From Polyangium fumosum (GTDB taxonomy: Bacteria; Myxococcota_A; Polyangia; Polyangiales; Polyangiaceae): a stretch of 56,997 nt of DNA. The translations under genes were made by a program, and so were the position numbers. Location of the stretch: NCBI RefSeq assembly GCF_005144585.1, contig NZ_SSMQ01000081.1:1-56997 (forward strand). Direction: 5' to 3'. The notes beneath the pieces were generated by a model, which was not told where the DNA came from, ran no database searches, and was given only the letters and a program-made list of their open reading frames with translations. Positions 26,269-34,734 of this stretch are shown here, piece after piece; position 1 is the stretch's first letter, and the number at the start of each line of letters is the position of its first letter.

Positions 26269-26946
26269 CTACTGGAAGTTGATGGCGATCCACCCGCCGG
26301 CCGCGCTGAAGCCACAGGCGACCTTCGAGAAGTATTTCGCGCTCATGTTCACGTAATGCCCGCACACATCGCCCGTGGCTTGCCCGTAGAAATCACAGTT
26401 CGGGCAGTCCGGGTTGTACCCTTCGTTGCAGGCGTCGCAGCCGGAGCATCCGTTCTGGTCCCGCTCGGCCCACATCCCGTCGAGGCAGCCCGAGACATTC
26501 TCGGCCCCGTGGCCCAGGCACTCGTTCTGGCCGCTGCCATTGCAGGTCGGGTAGAGGCCCATGCCCCACGACCCGTGCGCCTTGTTGTTCTCTTGATCCC
26601 ACGTCGCCTGCTGATCCACGCAGGGCTCCGCTTCCTTCCAGCGCGCGAAGGGCGGGAGCCCCATCGTCGCGCGGTGCGTGTTGATCGTGTCGACACACGC
26701 CTGCCGGGCCGCCTCGTACGGATCGGACCCGCCGCCGCTGCTGCTGGTCGTGCCGCCGCCGCCGTTGCCGCCGCTGCCGCTCGACGCGCTGCTGCTCGGC
26801 ATTCCTCCTTGGCCGGCGTTGCCGCCGCTGCCGCCTTCACCCGCCCCGCCTTCACCGCCGCTTCCTTGGGAATCCGCGCCCGAACACGCGGCGACGCCGG
26901 CCGCCAAAAGACACAGAAGAACCCGAGAGGCCATCTTCATCGACAT
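26269..26946 (-). CDS. CAP (SCP/PR-1) domain lipoprotein
   Basis: 225 residues from ATG at 26946 with an AAGGAGC ribosome site. Lipobox VAAC, a Gly/Ser spacer, then a CAP domain: ACVDTINTHRATMGLPPFAR, HGSWGMGLYP, GHGAENVSG, VCGHYVNMSAKYFSKVACGF and GGWIAINFQ, with the His/Glu positions of the CAP cavity present (His in HGSWGM, Glu in GHGAEN, His in CGHYVNM). Extra cysteines (CNGSGQNEC, CSGCDAC, CPNC) indicate a disulfide-rich insertion, which is unusual. CAP proteins in bacteria are secreted or surface-bound with unknown roles. Confidence 0.87.
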   Translation of the reverse strand: MSMKMASRVLLCLLAAGVAACSGADSQGSGGEGGAGEGGSGGNAGQGGMPSSSASSGSGGNGGGGTTSSSGGGSDPYEAARQACVDTINTHRATMGLPPFARWKEAEPCVDQQATWDQENNKAHGSWGMGLYPTCNGSGQNECLGHGAENVSGCLDGMWAERDQNGCSGCDACNEGYNPDCPNCDFYGQATGDVCGHYVNMSAKYFSKVACGFSAAGGWIAINFQ

Positions 26947-27023
26947 GGGGAAGCTCCTTGCTACCGCCCCGAGTGTAGAGGACGACAACGGGCGCCTGGT
27001 ATGGAAAACGACCCGGGCAGCCG

Positions 27024-28235
27024 TCAAACCCGGTGGGCGGAAGGGGCAGGGGCGCGGCGTGGCTTGCCGGCGCGGCGCTTCATGACGTACCGGAGCGCCT
27101 CCTCCAGATTTCCGAGCGTCACGACGCTCCCGAGATCCACGCCGAGGCCCACGAGCGCCGTGGCCACCCCGGGATTGACGCCCGTCACGAGCGCCGTCGC
27201 GCCGAGCAACCCGAGCGCCCGTAGCACCTTGAAGAGGTGATCGGCGGTCGTCGCGTCGACCTCGCCGATGCCCGTCATGTCGAGGATCACGTAATGCGCC
27301 TGTTCCCGCACGACCGCTTCGAGCAAGGTGGCGAGGATCTGCTCGGCGCGCGCCCCGTCGATCGTCCCGACGAGCGGCAGCGCGAGCGCGCCCTCCCATA
27401 CACGCGCGATCGGCGTGGAGAGCGTGCGGATCGCGCCCTCTTGCTGCGCGATCAGGTCGAGCTGCCGGCGGAGCGTGCGTTCGGCTTCGACGCGCTCGGT
27501 GACGTCCAGCGCGACGCCGAGCACGCCCTCCACGGGGCCGCCGTCCTCGCGCGTGATCGGGATGTATCGGCATTCCCAGACGGTGCCGTTCGTCGCGGCG
27601 AGGGTCGTCGAAAAGGTGCCGGCGAGGGCGCCGCGGATCGCGCCGACGATCTCGGGGACGTCCCGGTAGACCTCGAATGCGCTCATGCCGACGACCTCGC
27701 CGGGCGCGAACCCGAGCGCGCGCAGCCCTGCGCCGTCGGACAGCGTGAAAATGCCGTTCTTGTCGGTGGACCAGAGGACGAGTGGGGTATTGTCGAGCAT
27801 GCGCCGCAGGAAGCGGCGCTCGGCGGCGAGCGTGGCGCGTGTCTCGGTCTCCTCGGTCGTATCGCGAATGAAAGCGGCGCGGCCGAGGAGCTCGCCCTTC
27901 TCGTCGCGCAGGGCGCGAAAAAGCCATTCACAATGAAAACGCGCGCCGTCTTTCCGGACGCACGGGGCCGTGAACGATTGCGGGCTCGTGGGGTCGAGCT
28001 GCGAGACGAGCGCGCCCGGGTCCGCGTCCGTATCGGGGCCGAGGAGATCGCGTATCGTTTTTCCGATGACCTCGACCCCGACGTAGCCGAAGATCCGCTC
28101 GGCCTCGGGGTTCCACGCGACGATGGTGCCCTTCGTGTCGAGGCCCACGATGCCCATCGGCGCCTCGCGCGTGAGCGCACCCAGCAATTTTGCATCCTCG
28201 AAATGAGCCGGCGCAGCACGTTCCTCGATCCCCAT
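27024..28235 (-). CDS. PAS-PAS-STAS protein (RsbR-like stressosome type)
   Basis: 403 residues. Two PAS modules (about 15-130 with VAWNPEAERIFGYVGVEV, and 145-255 with the LWSTDKNGIFTLSDGAGL motif) precede a short linker and a C-terminal STAS domain (about 275-390) with VILDMTGIGEVDATTADHLF, the region phosphorylated in RsbR/RsbS. Two candidate phospho-Thr positions are present. This fits RsbR-type co-antagonists, which act in stressosomes upstream of sigma-factor control. No RsbS or RsbT gene is visible nearby. The start has no clear Shine-Dalgarno; GTG or ATG starts nearby are possible. Confidence 0.86.
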   Translation of the reverse strand: MGIEERAAPAHFEDAKLLGALTREAPMGIVGLDTKGTIVAWNPEAERIFGYVGVEVIGKTIRDLLGPDTDADPGALVSQLDPTSPQSFTAPCVRKDGARFHCEWLFRALRDEKGELLGRAAFIRDTTEETETRATLAAERRFLRRMLDNTPLVLWSTDKNGIFTLSDGAGLRALGFAPGEVVGMSAFEVYRDVPEIVGAIRGALAGTFSTTLAATNGTVWECRYIPITREDGGPVEGVLGVALDVTERVEAERTLRRQLDLIAQQEGAIRTLSTPIARVWEGALALPLVGTIDGARAEQILATLLEAVVREQAHYVILDMTGIGEVDATTADHLFKVLRALGLLGATALVTGVNPGVATALVGLGVDLGSVVTLGNLEEALRYVMKRRAGKPRRAPAPSAHRV

Positions 28236-28400
28236 CTGGCCCGTGTACCAAAAGAGCAGCCGGCCGGAAAGCGCTGTCCTCCCGCGGGAGTACGCTTCGC
28301 TACGGGGGGATCGGGGAGGCGTGGGACGTCATGGAGGTGACGGTGAGCATCCCTCCCTGGTGCGAACGCGGAGGGTTTGGCGGAGCGAGCCCGTTCGCCC

Positions 28401-29648
28401 TCACGAAAGCAAGGGCTGGGTCGAAAGGCGAGGCGAGCGCGCCGCGCCATTGGCACGCCCTTGTTCGACGAGCGCGTCGCCCGCCGGCCGGAGCACCTGC
28501 GCCGCCGCTTGCCGCCGCAACGAGGTGACCTCCTCCGCGGGGAGAAAACCGTGCTCCCGGGGCGGCGCTTCGCCCGGGACCGTCGTGTCCTTGCAGGCCA
28601 CCCGGAGCGCCTGTTCCAGCGTCGCCGCGACCTCGCGGGCGAGCGACGCGCCGCCCGTGCCGATCGCCCAGCGCACGAAGGCCCATCCGAGCTCGGCGTG
28701 GCGCATCTCGTCCTCGGCGATCTCCAGCAATGCCAGGCGCACCGCCCGTGGCCCCGCCTCCTGCGCGGCCGCGGCGGCCTCGATGGCCGCGAGCGTCTCG
28801 CCCACGCAACCTTCGACCACGGTGGCGAGCGTGGCCGCCGTGAGCGAGCCGAGATCCTCGAAGGCCCCGTCCACGGCGAGCGGACCGAAGCCGAGCGACG
28901 CGCCGCCATACGCCGACGCGAGCGCCATGGCGAGGCGCGCGTGCCGCACTTCGTCGAGCGCCGCTTGATGGGCCGCCTCGACGAGCGCAGGCGGCGCGCC
29001 GATCGCCATCAGCGCCATGGAGAATCGGGCGAACGAGGCCACGGAAGCGTGCTCGTATCGACCTCGCTCGGCCCAGCGCTGCGCGAGGCGCGCGCGCACG
29101 TCGGCCGGAAGATGTGCCGTATCGAGTTCACGGAGCGCGGCATTGAAATCGCGGAGGCCCTCGGCGCGATCGGCAGGCGCGTCCGGCGCGCTCGACCAGG
29201 CGCTCGGCCCTTCACGCACGTCGGCGAGCCTTGGCGTTCCTTGCACGAGGAGCGGCCGGCCATCGCAGCCGATCGAGCCGGCGAGATAACAGCAGCTCTC
29301 GGTGCTGCCGGCGTCTTCATTGGCATACGGCCCGCGGAGCGGCTGGCATTCGCATTCCCCGGAGCCCGGCGGCCGTCCCGCGAGCTCGACCTTGTCCACG
29401 TCAGGACAAACGCCGTTCACGGGCGTGGTGCAGAGGGTGATGTCGCAACATTGGCCATGAAAACCAAAACCGTCGTCGTACACGGGCCCGTAACAGGCGG
29501 GCGCCGGGGCAGGTTCGAGGGTTTGGGGAGCGGTTTCCGTGTCGGGGGCACCCGGGCCGCCCTCGACGTTGGCCCCGCACCCCGAGGCGAGGAGGAGGCT
29601 TGCGCCCCATTGAGAAGCGATGAGAAGGCGATGCAGGTAGACACGCAT
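28401..29648 (-). CDS. Ferritin-like domain lipoprotein
   Basis: 415 residues. A lipoprotein signal (SGC) is followed by a Pro-rich spacer and a Cys-rich section (about 50-130). Residues about 155-330 are a four-helix ferritin-like domain with di-iron motif pairs: ERGRYEHASVASFARFS, AALDEVRHARLAMAL, VEGCVGETLAAIE and EIAEDEMRHAELGWAF. The two ExxH motifs plus Glu ligands fit a di-iron site. A family of such lipoproteins with Cys-rich N-termini is common in myxobacteria. Function unknown; oxygen-dependent chemistry or iron handling at the envelope is inferred only. ATG follows AAGGGG. Confidence 0.82.
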   Translation of the reverse strand: MRVYLHRLLIASQWGASLLLASGCGANVEGGPGAPDTETAPQTLEPAPAPACYGPVYDDGFGFHGQCCDITLCTTPVNGVCPDVDKVELAGRPPGSGECECQPLRGPYANEDAGSTESCCYLAGSIGCDGRPLLVQGTPRLADVREGPSAWSSAPDAPADRAEGLRDFNAALRELDTAHLPADVRARLAQRWAERGRYEHASVASFARFSMALMAIGAPPALVEAAHQAALDEVRHARLAMALASAYGGASLGFGPLAVDGAFEDLGSLTAATLATVVEGCVGETLAAIEAAAAAQEAGPRAVRLALLEIAEDEMRHAELGWAFVRWAIGTGGASLAREVAATLEQALRVACKDTTVPGEAPPREHGFLPAEEVTSLRRQAAAQVLRPAGDALVEQGRANGAARSPRLSTQPLLS

Positions 29649-29764
29649 ATGGATCCCCTTGGCAACTCGCGTGCCGCCGCCGGCACGTTGGTTTTTGCGT
29701 CCGATGCGTCGTTCGGGCTGTGCCGGCTTGTGCCGAGCGTGTCGGGGCGTGCTACCCCCTCGGC

Positions 29765-30484
29765 GTGACCACGGCCGCCCGTCCTCCGCTCCCGCTCCCG
29801 ATCTCCACGCCCCTCGCGCCGCCCGACGGCTTCGACGCGCGCCTCGCGGAGATAGGCGTTCGCCTCGACGCGCCCGTCCTCGCGAAGCTCGGCGACTACC
29901 TCGCGCGGCTGCTCGCGATGAACGAGCAGATGAACCTCACCGCGATCAAAGATCCAACCGAAGCCTGGGAAAAACACGCGCTCGACGCGCTCACGCTCTT
30001 GCCCTTGCTCGGGGACGTCGGCGCGGGATCACGGCTCGTCGATATCGGCTCGGGCGGCGGGTTGCCCGGCATTCCGATCGCGATCGCCCGGCCCGATCTC
30101 CAGGTCACGCTGGTCGACGCGACGCAGAAAAAAACGGCGTTTCTCTCGGCCGTCGCGGAAGCGCTTGGCCTCACGAACGTGGAAGCACGCGCGGGCCGCG
30201 CCGAGCAGCTCGGGGCTTCGGAGCTTCGCGGGGGGTTCGACGTCGTGACCGCGCGCGCCGTGGCGCGCTTGCATGCGCTCGTGCCGCTCACGGCGCCGTT
30301 CGCGAAGCCGGGCGGGCTCGTGCTCCTCGTGAAGGGCCAGCGCGCCGACGAAGAGCTCGCCGAGGCCAAACGCGTGCTCGTCGAGCAAGGGACGACCCAC
30401 GAAAAGACGGTCGCGACGCCGACGGGGCGGATCGTCGTGCTCCGGCGAGGATCGGGCGAGGCGCGGCGCAAGGGAAAGCGGTGA
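29765..30484 (+). CDS. rsmG: 16S rRNA (guanine-N7) methyltransferase RsmG
   Basis: 239 residues from GTG at 29765; an upstream in-frame GTG at 29720 is possible but gives a non-homologous Cys-containing N-terminus. It methylates N7 of G527 in 16S rRNA. Motifs: MNEQMNLTAIKDP, EKHALDALTLLP, the SAM site LVDIGSGGGLPGIPIAI, VTLVDATQKKTAFL and VVTARAVARL. The C-terminal KGKR tail is basic. Present in most bacteria; in many it lies by parA/parB but not here. Confidence 0.93.
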   Translation: MTTAARPPLPLPISTPLAPPDGFDARLAEIGVRLDAPVLAKLGDYLARLLAMNEQMNLTAIKDPTEAWEKHALDALTLLPLLGDVGAGSRLVDIGSGGGLPGIPIAIARPDLQVTLVDATQKKTAFLSAVAEALGLTNVEARAGRAEQLGASELRGGFDVVTARAVARLHALVPLTAPFAKPGGLVLLVKGQRADEELAEAKRVLVEQGTTHEKTVATPTGRIVVLRRGSGEARRKGKR

Positions 30485-30606
30485 ATATGCGCGCCCGGCT
30501 GGGGATTGCGCCGGCCGCATGATTCGCATTTCGCCGCAGAGCTCGAACGTCGATGGCACGATCGGATGGCCGTCGTCGTTCCTCCCACGCCCGCGCCACG
30601 CGTCGC

Positions 30607-31335
30607 TCAGGCGGGCCTCGCGGTCACGACCGAAAGCTGCTCCTCGATCTGCCCGATCAACCACCCGATGAAATGCTCTTTGGGCATGACGCTCGAGACG
30701 TGGAGCCCCGACCAGATGGGCGAGCGGACCGAGGAAGTATCGCAGCTCTGCACGACCACGGGCACGTCGCGGATGCGGGCGTCGCTGCGGATCGCGCGGA
30801 CGAGCTCCACCCCGTTCATCACCGGCATGTGGATGTCCGTGATGACGAGCGCGACCGCGTGCGACGCGAGGAGGGAGAGCGCCTCGCGTCCGTTCTCGGC
30901 TTCGAGCACCTGAAACCGTGGCTCCAGCACCGATCGATACACGTGGCGCAGGAACGGGTCGTCCTCGACGAGCAAGATGGCCCCGCCCGTGGCCCCGCCG
31001 AGGACACGCGCCACCACCGCCCGCAGCTCCCCGGCCGTGACCGGCTTCTCCACGTACCCCGACACGCCGTGGAGGATGGCCTCGGCCTCGCGCTTGACCA
31101 CGGTGACGAAGACCGTGGGAATGCCTTGGCTCCTGAGCACGCGGTTCAGGGCAAACCCATCCATCTCGGGCATGAGGACGTCGAGCAGGGCGAGATCCGG
31201 CTTCCACGTCGAGAGCATCCGGAGCGCGTCACGACTGCCCGGGCTCGTGTGAACCTCGTGCCCGACGTCGGCGAGCGCAGAGGCCATCCAGAGCCTGGTT
31301 TCGTCGTCGTCGTCCACGATCAGGAGCTTCGCCAT
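30607..31335 (-). CDS. Double-receiver response regulator
   Basis: 242 residues, two REC domains in tandem and no output domain. First REC: LIVDDDDETRLWM, LALLDVLMPEMDG, TVFVTVVKRE, VEKPV. Second REC (about 120-240): LLVEDDPFLRHVYRSVLEPR, LVITDIHMPVMNG and VVVQSCDT, with the expected switch Lys in SSVMPKEH. Last gene of the OmpA/GTPase operon, 33 bases after the histidine kinase, which is its probable phosphodonor. Likely acts by protein-protein contact rather than DNA binding. Confidence 0.88.
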   Translation of the reverse strand: MAKLLIVDDDDETRLWMASALADVGHEVHTSPGSRDALRMLSTWKPDLALLDVLMPEMDGFALNRVLRSQGIPTVFVTVVKREAEAILHGVSGYVEKPVTAGELRAVVARVLGGATGGAILLVEDDPFLRHVYRSVLEPRFQVLEAENGREALSLLASHAVALVITDIHMPVMNGVELVRAIRSDARIRDVPVVVQSCDTSSVRSPIWSGLHVSSVMPKEHFIGWLIGQIEEQLSVVTARPA

Positions 31336-31368
31336 GGCCCGTCCTTCCCTCGCTCCGCTTTCCTTCCT

Positions 31369-32490
31369 TCACGCCGCCCTGGCCCCTGTCGAGGTGGCAG
31401 CCCTGCGGAGGCGGAACCAGAACCGGGCCCCTCCCTCGGGAGGCGCGGCGTACCCGATCGCGCCGCCCCAGCGCTCGACGGTGATGCGGCAGAAATAAAG
31501 CCCGAGCCCCGTGCCCGCCTCGGGCCCGATCCCCCGGCCGAACCGCTCGAACAGCCGCGCCGCGAGCGAAGGCGGCACGCCCGGCCCCTCATCCTCGACG
31601 CTCACTTCGAGGCTCGTGTCGTCCCCGCGCACGCGGACGTGCACGTGGCCCCCGACCGGGCTGTGGCGGACGGCGTTGTCGAGCAGGTTCGCGAGGACCC
31701 GCACGAGCCGAGGCTCGTCCGCGACGACGAAGCTGCCCGGCGGCGGCGCGTCCCGCTCGATCCGCACGTTCCGGCCGCGCGCCGTGCGCTCGTGCTCGGC
31801 CACGACGTGGGGGAGCACGACGTGCAGATCGCACACCACGGCCTCCTCGTGCGTGGCGTCGAGGCCGCCGTGCTCGGCGGCGAACACGGTCAGGATCTCG
31901 CGGATCATCGAGCGCTGCCGGAGCGCGGCGTCGAGCGCGGCGTCGAGGAGGACGCCGTCCTCGCCGGGCGGATCTCGCTCGTCGAGGGACGAGAGCACGC
32001 CGAGGATCGTCTGGAGCGGGCTCGCGAGGTCGTGGACGATGCAATGCATGAGGATGTCTTTCTGTTCGATCTCGCGGGCGAGCGCGTCGTAGGTGATGCG
32101 CAGCTCGCGCGCGCGCTGAAGGACGAGGCGCCGCTCGTGGAAGAGCTCGTCGCAGCGGGTGATCACGAGCAGGCGAGCGGGGCCCACGAGGAGCGCGGTC
32201 GCTTCGAGGGGCAGCTCCTCGCCGCCTTCGGCCGTCTCGCACCAGACGTCGGAGTCGATCCGCGTCGCGCCTTCGCCCTGCCAGACGGCCTCCGCCTCGG
32301 GCAGGAAGACCTCGAGGAACGGGAACAGGCTCTCCACGCGGATGGGCGTGTCCGCGTGGAGCACGCCCCGCATCCGGTGCGCGAACCAGGCGGGCGCGTC
32401 GCCGCGTTGCAAGAACGTCCCGTCCGGCTGGCGTTCGAGGACGACCTTCCCGAGGGACGCGAGGATCGAGCTTGCGATCGAGGTCTCCAT
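31369..32490 (-). CDS. Histidine kinase with N-terminal PAS-like domain
   Basis: 373 residues. The N-terminal part (about 10-125) is PAS-like without clear cofactor residues. The HisKA H-box is MHCIVHDLASPLQTILGV. HATPase boxes are ANLLDNAVRHSPVGG, VEDEGPGVPP and TGLGLYFCRITVERWGG. No transmembrane helix, so its input is intracellular. It is 13 bases downstream of the Ras-like GTPase and directly upstream of the double-receiver protein, suggesting that the GTPase and envelope sensor feed this kinase. Confidence 0.9.
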   Translation of the reverse strand: METSIASSILASLGKVVLERQPDGTFLQRGDAPAWFAHRMRGVLHADTPIRVESLFPFLEVFLPEAEAVWQGEGATRIDSDVWCETAEGGEELPLEATALLVGPARLLVITRCDELFHERRLVLQRARELRITYDALAREIEQKDILMHCIVHDLASPLQTILGVLSSLDERDPPGEDGVLLDAALDAALRQRSMIREILTVFAAEHGGLDATHEEAVVCDLHVVLPHVVAEHERTARGRNVRIERDAPPPGSFVVADEPRLVRVLANLLDNAVRHSPVGGHVHVRVRGDDTSLEVSVEDEGPGVPPSLAARLFERFGRGIGPEAGTGLGLYFCRITVERWGGAIGYAAPPEGGARFWFRLRRAATSTGARAA

Positions 32491-32503
32491 GCGAGCGAGC
32501 CCT

Positions 32504-33007
32504 TCAGCGCGGGAGCAGCGCGTGGCCGAGCGCGCGGAAGGCCTCTTCGACGCCCGCGCCGGTCTTGGCGCTGGTCTCGAAGACGGGCCAGCGCGCGGCG
32601 AGCTCCCGCTCGGAGGCGTCGTCGAGCTCCCACAAGGCGCGCAGATCGGCCTTGTTCAGCACGAGGACACGCGGGACGTCGCCGAGCAGCGCCGCGGCGG
32701 TGTGGTGCAGGGCGAGCGCGGTCTCCACCGTCGCGCGGCGGGTCCCGTCGGCGACGAGGAGATACCCCGCGGCGCCGCGCAGGTACGAGAGGCGGACGCG
32801 CTGGAACTCGTCCTCGCCGCTCAGATCCCAGAGGACCAGGACGATCTCGTGATCGTCGTAGTGGATGTGCTTCGTCTCGATCCTCGTCCCGATCGTGGTC
32901 TGGTACGTGTCGGAAAAGATGCTGCGGACGAAGCGCAGGACGAGGCTCGTCTTGCCGACGCCCGTGGCGCCGAGCAGGCACACCTTGCGCTTCGCGAGCG
33001 TGCTCAT
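32504..33007 (-). CDS. Ras-like small GTPase
   Basis: 167 residues with all GTPase boxes: G1 GATGVGKTS (13-21), G2 Thr at about 38 in YQTTIG, G3 DLSG (61-64), G4 NKAD (118-121), G5 SAK (146-148). Position 65, where Ras has Gln, is Glu (DLSGED). No C-terminal Cys lipidation motif. It belongs to the bacterial small Ras-like group to which MglA and related proteins also belong; it is not clearly MglA itself. Its start overlaps the OmpA stop (ATGA). The neighbouring OmpA protein contains a longin/roadblock-like segment, so a regulator and GTPase pair is likely. Confidence 0.9.
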   Translation of the reverse strand: MSTLAKRKVCLLGATGVGKTSLVLRFVRSIFSDTYQTTIGTRIETKHIHYDDHEIVLVLWDLSGEDEFQRVRLSYLRGAAGYLLVADGTRRATVETALALHHTAAALLGDVPRVLVLNKADLRALWELDDASERELAARWPVFETSAKTGAGVEEAFRALGHALLPR

Positions 33008-34734
33008 GAGCCCTCGCGCGCCGGCGAAAGGCGCACGACGAACGTGACCTTGGGCGCGGCCCGAACCGCGTCCCCGACGCCCCGCGCGGCGAGCGGCTCG
33101 GTCGGGACGCCCCGCGCGCCGAGCGCGGTCGACACGCTCGACGCGCGCTCCTCGCTGAGGCGCTGGTTTCTCTCGGGTGTGCCCGTGGCGTCGGCGTGCC
33201 CCACGATCTCGATCCGCGCGGAAAGGCCGCCCCGTGGAGCGGCGTCGAGGAGCCCTTGCACGGCGCGCGCCGCGGCGTCGAGGCGGGCGCGCTCGGCTTG
33301 GGACGGGCGGGCCGAGCCGCGCGGGAACACGATCTCGATGCCCTCCAGCGTGGCCGCCGCCGCCTTTGCGGTACGGAGGGCCTCGGCCTCGAAGAGGCGC
33401 GTATCATCGAGCGCCGTGACGCCCGGCAGGCTCGTGGCGAGCAGCCGCGCCCGGTCGATCCAAGCGCGCTCGGCGACGCCCGTGATCCGAAGCGTCCCGT
33501 CGGCGAGGCCCAGCGAGACCCCGGCCGGCGGCCGGAGCACCTGGGAGGCGCGTCGCTCCGTGAGCGGTGGATCCAGCGAGTAGATCGGCTTGAAGCGCAG
33601 CTCGACCTCCGAGACGTCGAGCCCATGGCGCGCGAGCAATGCGGCCGGATCCTTCGCGAGGGGATCCCCGAGCCCCTCGACGAAGCTGCGCCCTTCCTGA
33701 CGCCCCGTCCTCGTCACCAAAAGGCCAGGCTCTTCGCGGAGCGCATCCACGTACGCGTCGAAGCGTCGATTCCGGTCGTGCACGGTCTTCCACCCGATCC
33801 CGGCGCCGACGAGGGCGAGCGTTGCGATGGCGGCGAGCACGAGCACCCCGCGGCGGCGGCTCGTCGGCTTCTGGATCCGCTCCTCCCGCATGCACCCGAC
33901 GAGCGCGTCGCGGGCCTTCTCGAACGCGGCCACCTCGCCTTGGAAGTGCGAAAGGGCGTCCGCGTAGGTCCGGTGGATCTCCTCCAGCGTTCCGGCGAGC
34001 GACACCTCCACGTCCTTCGACGCGACGCCGCGGACGATGGCGACCAGCATGGCGCGCGGGCCGTGCTCGACGATGCCGGTCAGCTCACCGACGCAGAAGC
34101 GCGACAACCCGGCTTCTGTTTTTTCACGAAAGGCGTCGCGGGCGAAATCGTCGATGGCCGCGAGCATCGCTGACACCTGATCGGGATCCTCCGACGTCAC
34201 GTCCTCCGCGGCCACGTGCTGCAACACGATCCCGCTCTCGTGGTGCACCAGGAACACGTGCTCCACCCGGTAGGCGAGGCTGTGGCGCATCACGACCTCG
34301 ACGAAGGGAAGGCCGGTGCGGGCCGCCTCGATGCGCCAGCGCAGGCTCGTCAGCGTCATCGTCCGCTGGACCATGTCGTCGATCCGCAGGACGAGCGCTT
34401 CGAGCGCGGCGCGGGCGGCCTTCCGGACGGCGGGGCCGATCGAGGGGAAGATGGCCTCCGCGAAGAGCTCCGGGTTCTTGCGGACAGCGTCGTGGATGCT
34501 CGCCAGCAGGAGCGGCTGCATCGCGGACGCGAGCTCCTCGCCGCGCTTCTGGCTCACGACGGCCGCGCGGGCCAGCACCTCGCCGATGGCCTCGGCGAGG
34601 GCCTCGGGCGTCTCGAGCTTGTGTTCGAGGGACTTCAGCCGCTCTTGTTCGGGCTGTACGAGCAGCGGGCGGAGGTCGTCGAGGGTGTAGTCGTGGTCTC
34701 GCCGCCGCGCCCGCGCGCGCAGGCGGGCGCTCAT
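33004..34734 (-). CDS. Envelope OmpA protein with cytosolic roadblock/longin-like domain
   Basis: 576 residues. Residues about 15-130 are helical. About 156-265 form a mixed alpha/beta domain with VEHVFLVHHESGIVLQHV, DPDQVSAMLAAIDDFARDAF and PRAMLVAIVRG, resembling roadblock/longin-type folds. A membrane helix follows at about 297-315 (VLVLAAIATLALVGAGIGW). A periplasmic part has a BON-like stretch (GVSLGLADGTLRITGVAE, about 405-450) and a C-terminal OmpA domain (IEIVGHADATGTPERNQRLS and EERASSV, peptidoglycan-binding pattern). It overlaps genes on both sides. Likely anchors to peptidoglycan outside and holds the GTPase inside; the roadblock call is by pattern only. Confidence 0.84.
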   Translation of the reverse strand: MSARLRARARRRDHDYTLDDLRPLLVQPEQERLKSLEHKLETPEALAEAIGEVLARAAVVSQKRGEELASAMQPLLLASIHDAVRKNPELFAEAIFPSIGPAVRKAARAALEALVLRIDDMVQRTMTLTSLRWRIEAARTGLPFVEVVMRHSLAYRVEHVFLVHHESGIVLQHVAAEDVTSEDPDQVSAMLAAIDDFARDAFREKTEAGLSRFCVGELTGIVEHGPRAMLVAIVRGVASKDVEVSLAGTLEEIHRTYADALSHFQGEVAAFEKARDALVGCMREERIQKPTSRRRGVLVLAAIATLALVGAGIGWKTVHDRNRRFDAYVDALREEPGLLVTRTGRQEGRSFVEGLGDPLAKDPAALLARHGLDVSEVELRFKPIYSLDPPLTERRASQVLRPPAGVSLGLADGTLRITGVAERAWIDRARLLATSLPGVTALDDTRLFEAEALRTAKAAAATLEGIEIVFPRGSARPSQAERARLDAAARAVQGLLDAAPRGGLSARIEIVGHADATGTPERNQRLSEERASSVSTALGARGVPTEPLAARGVGDAVRAAPKVTFVVRLSPAREGS

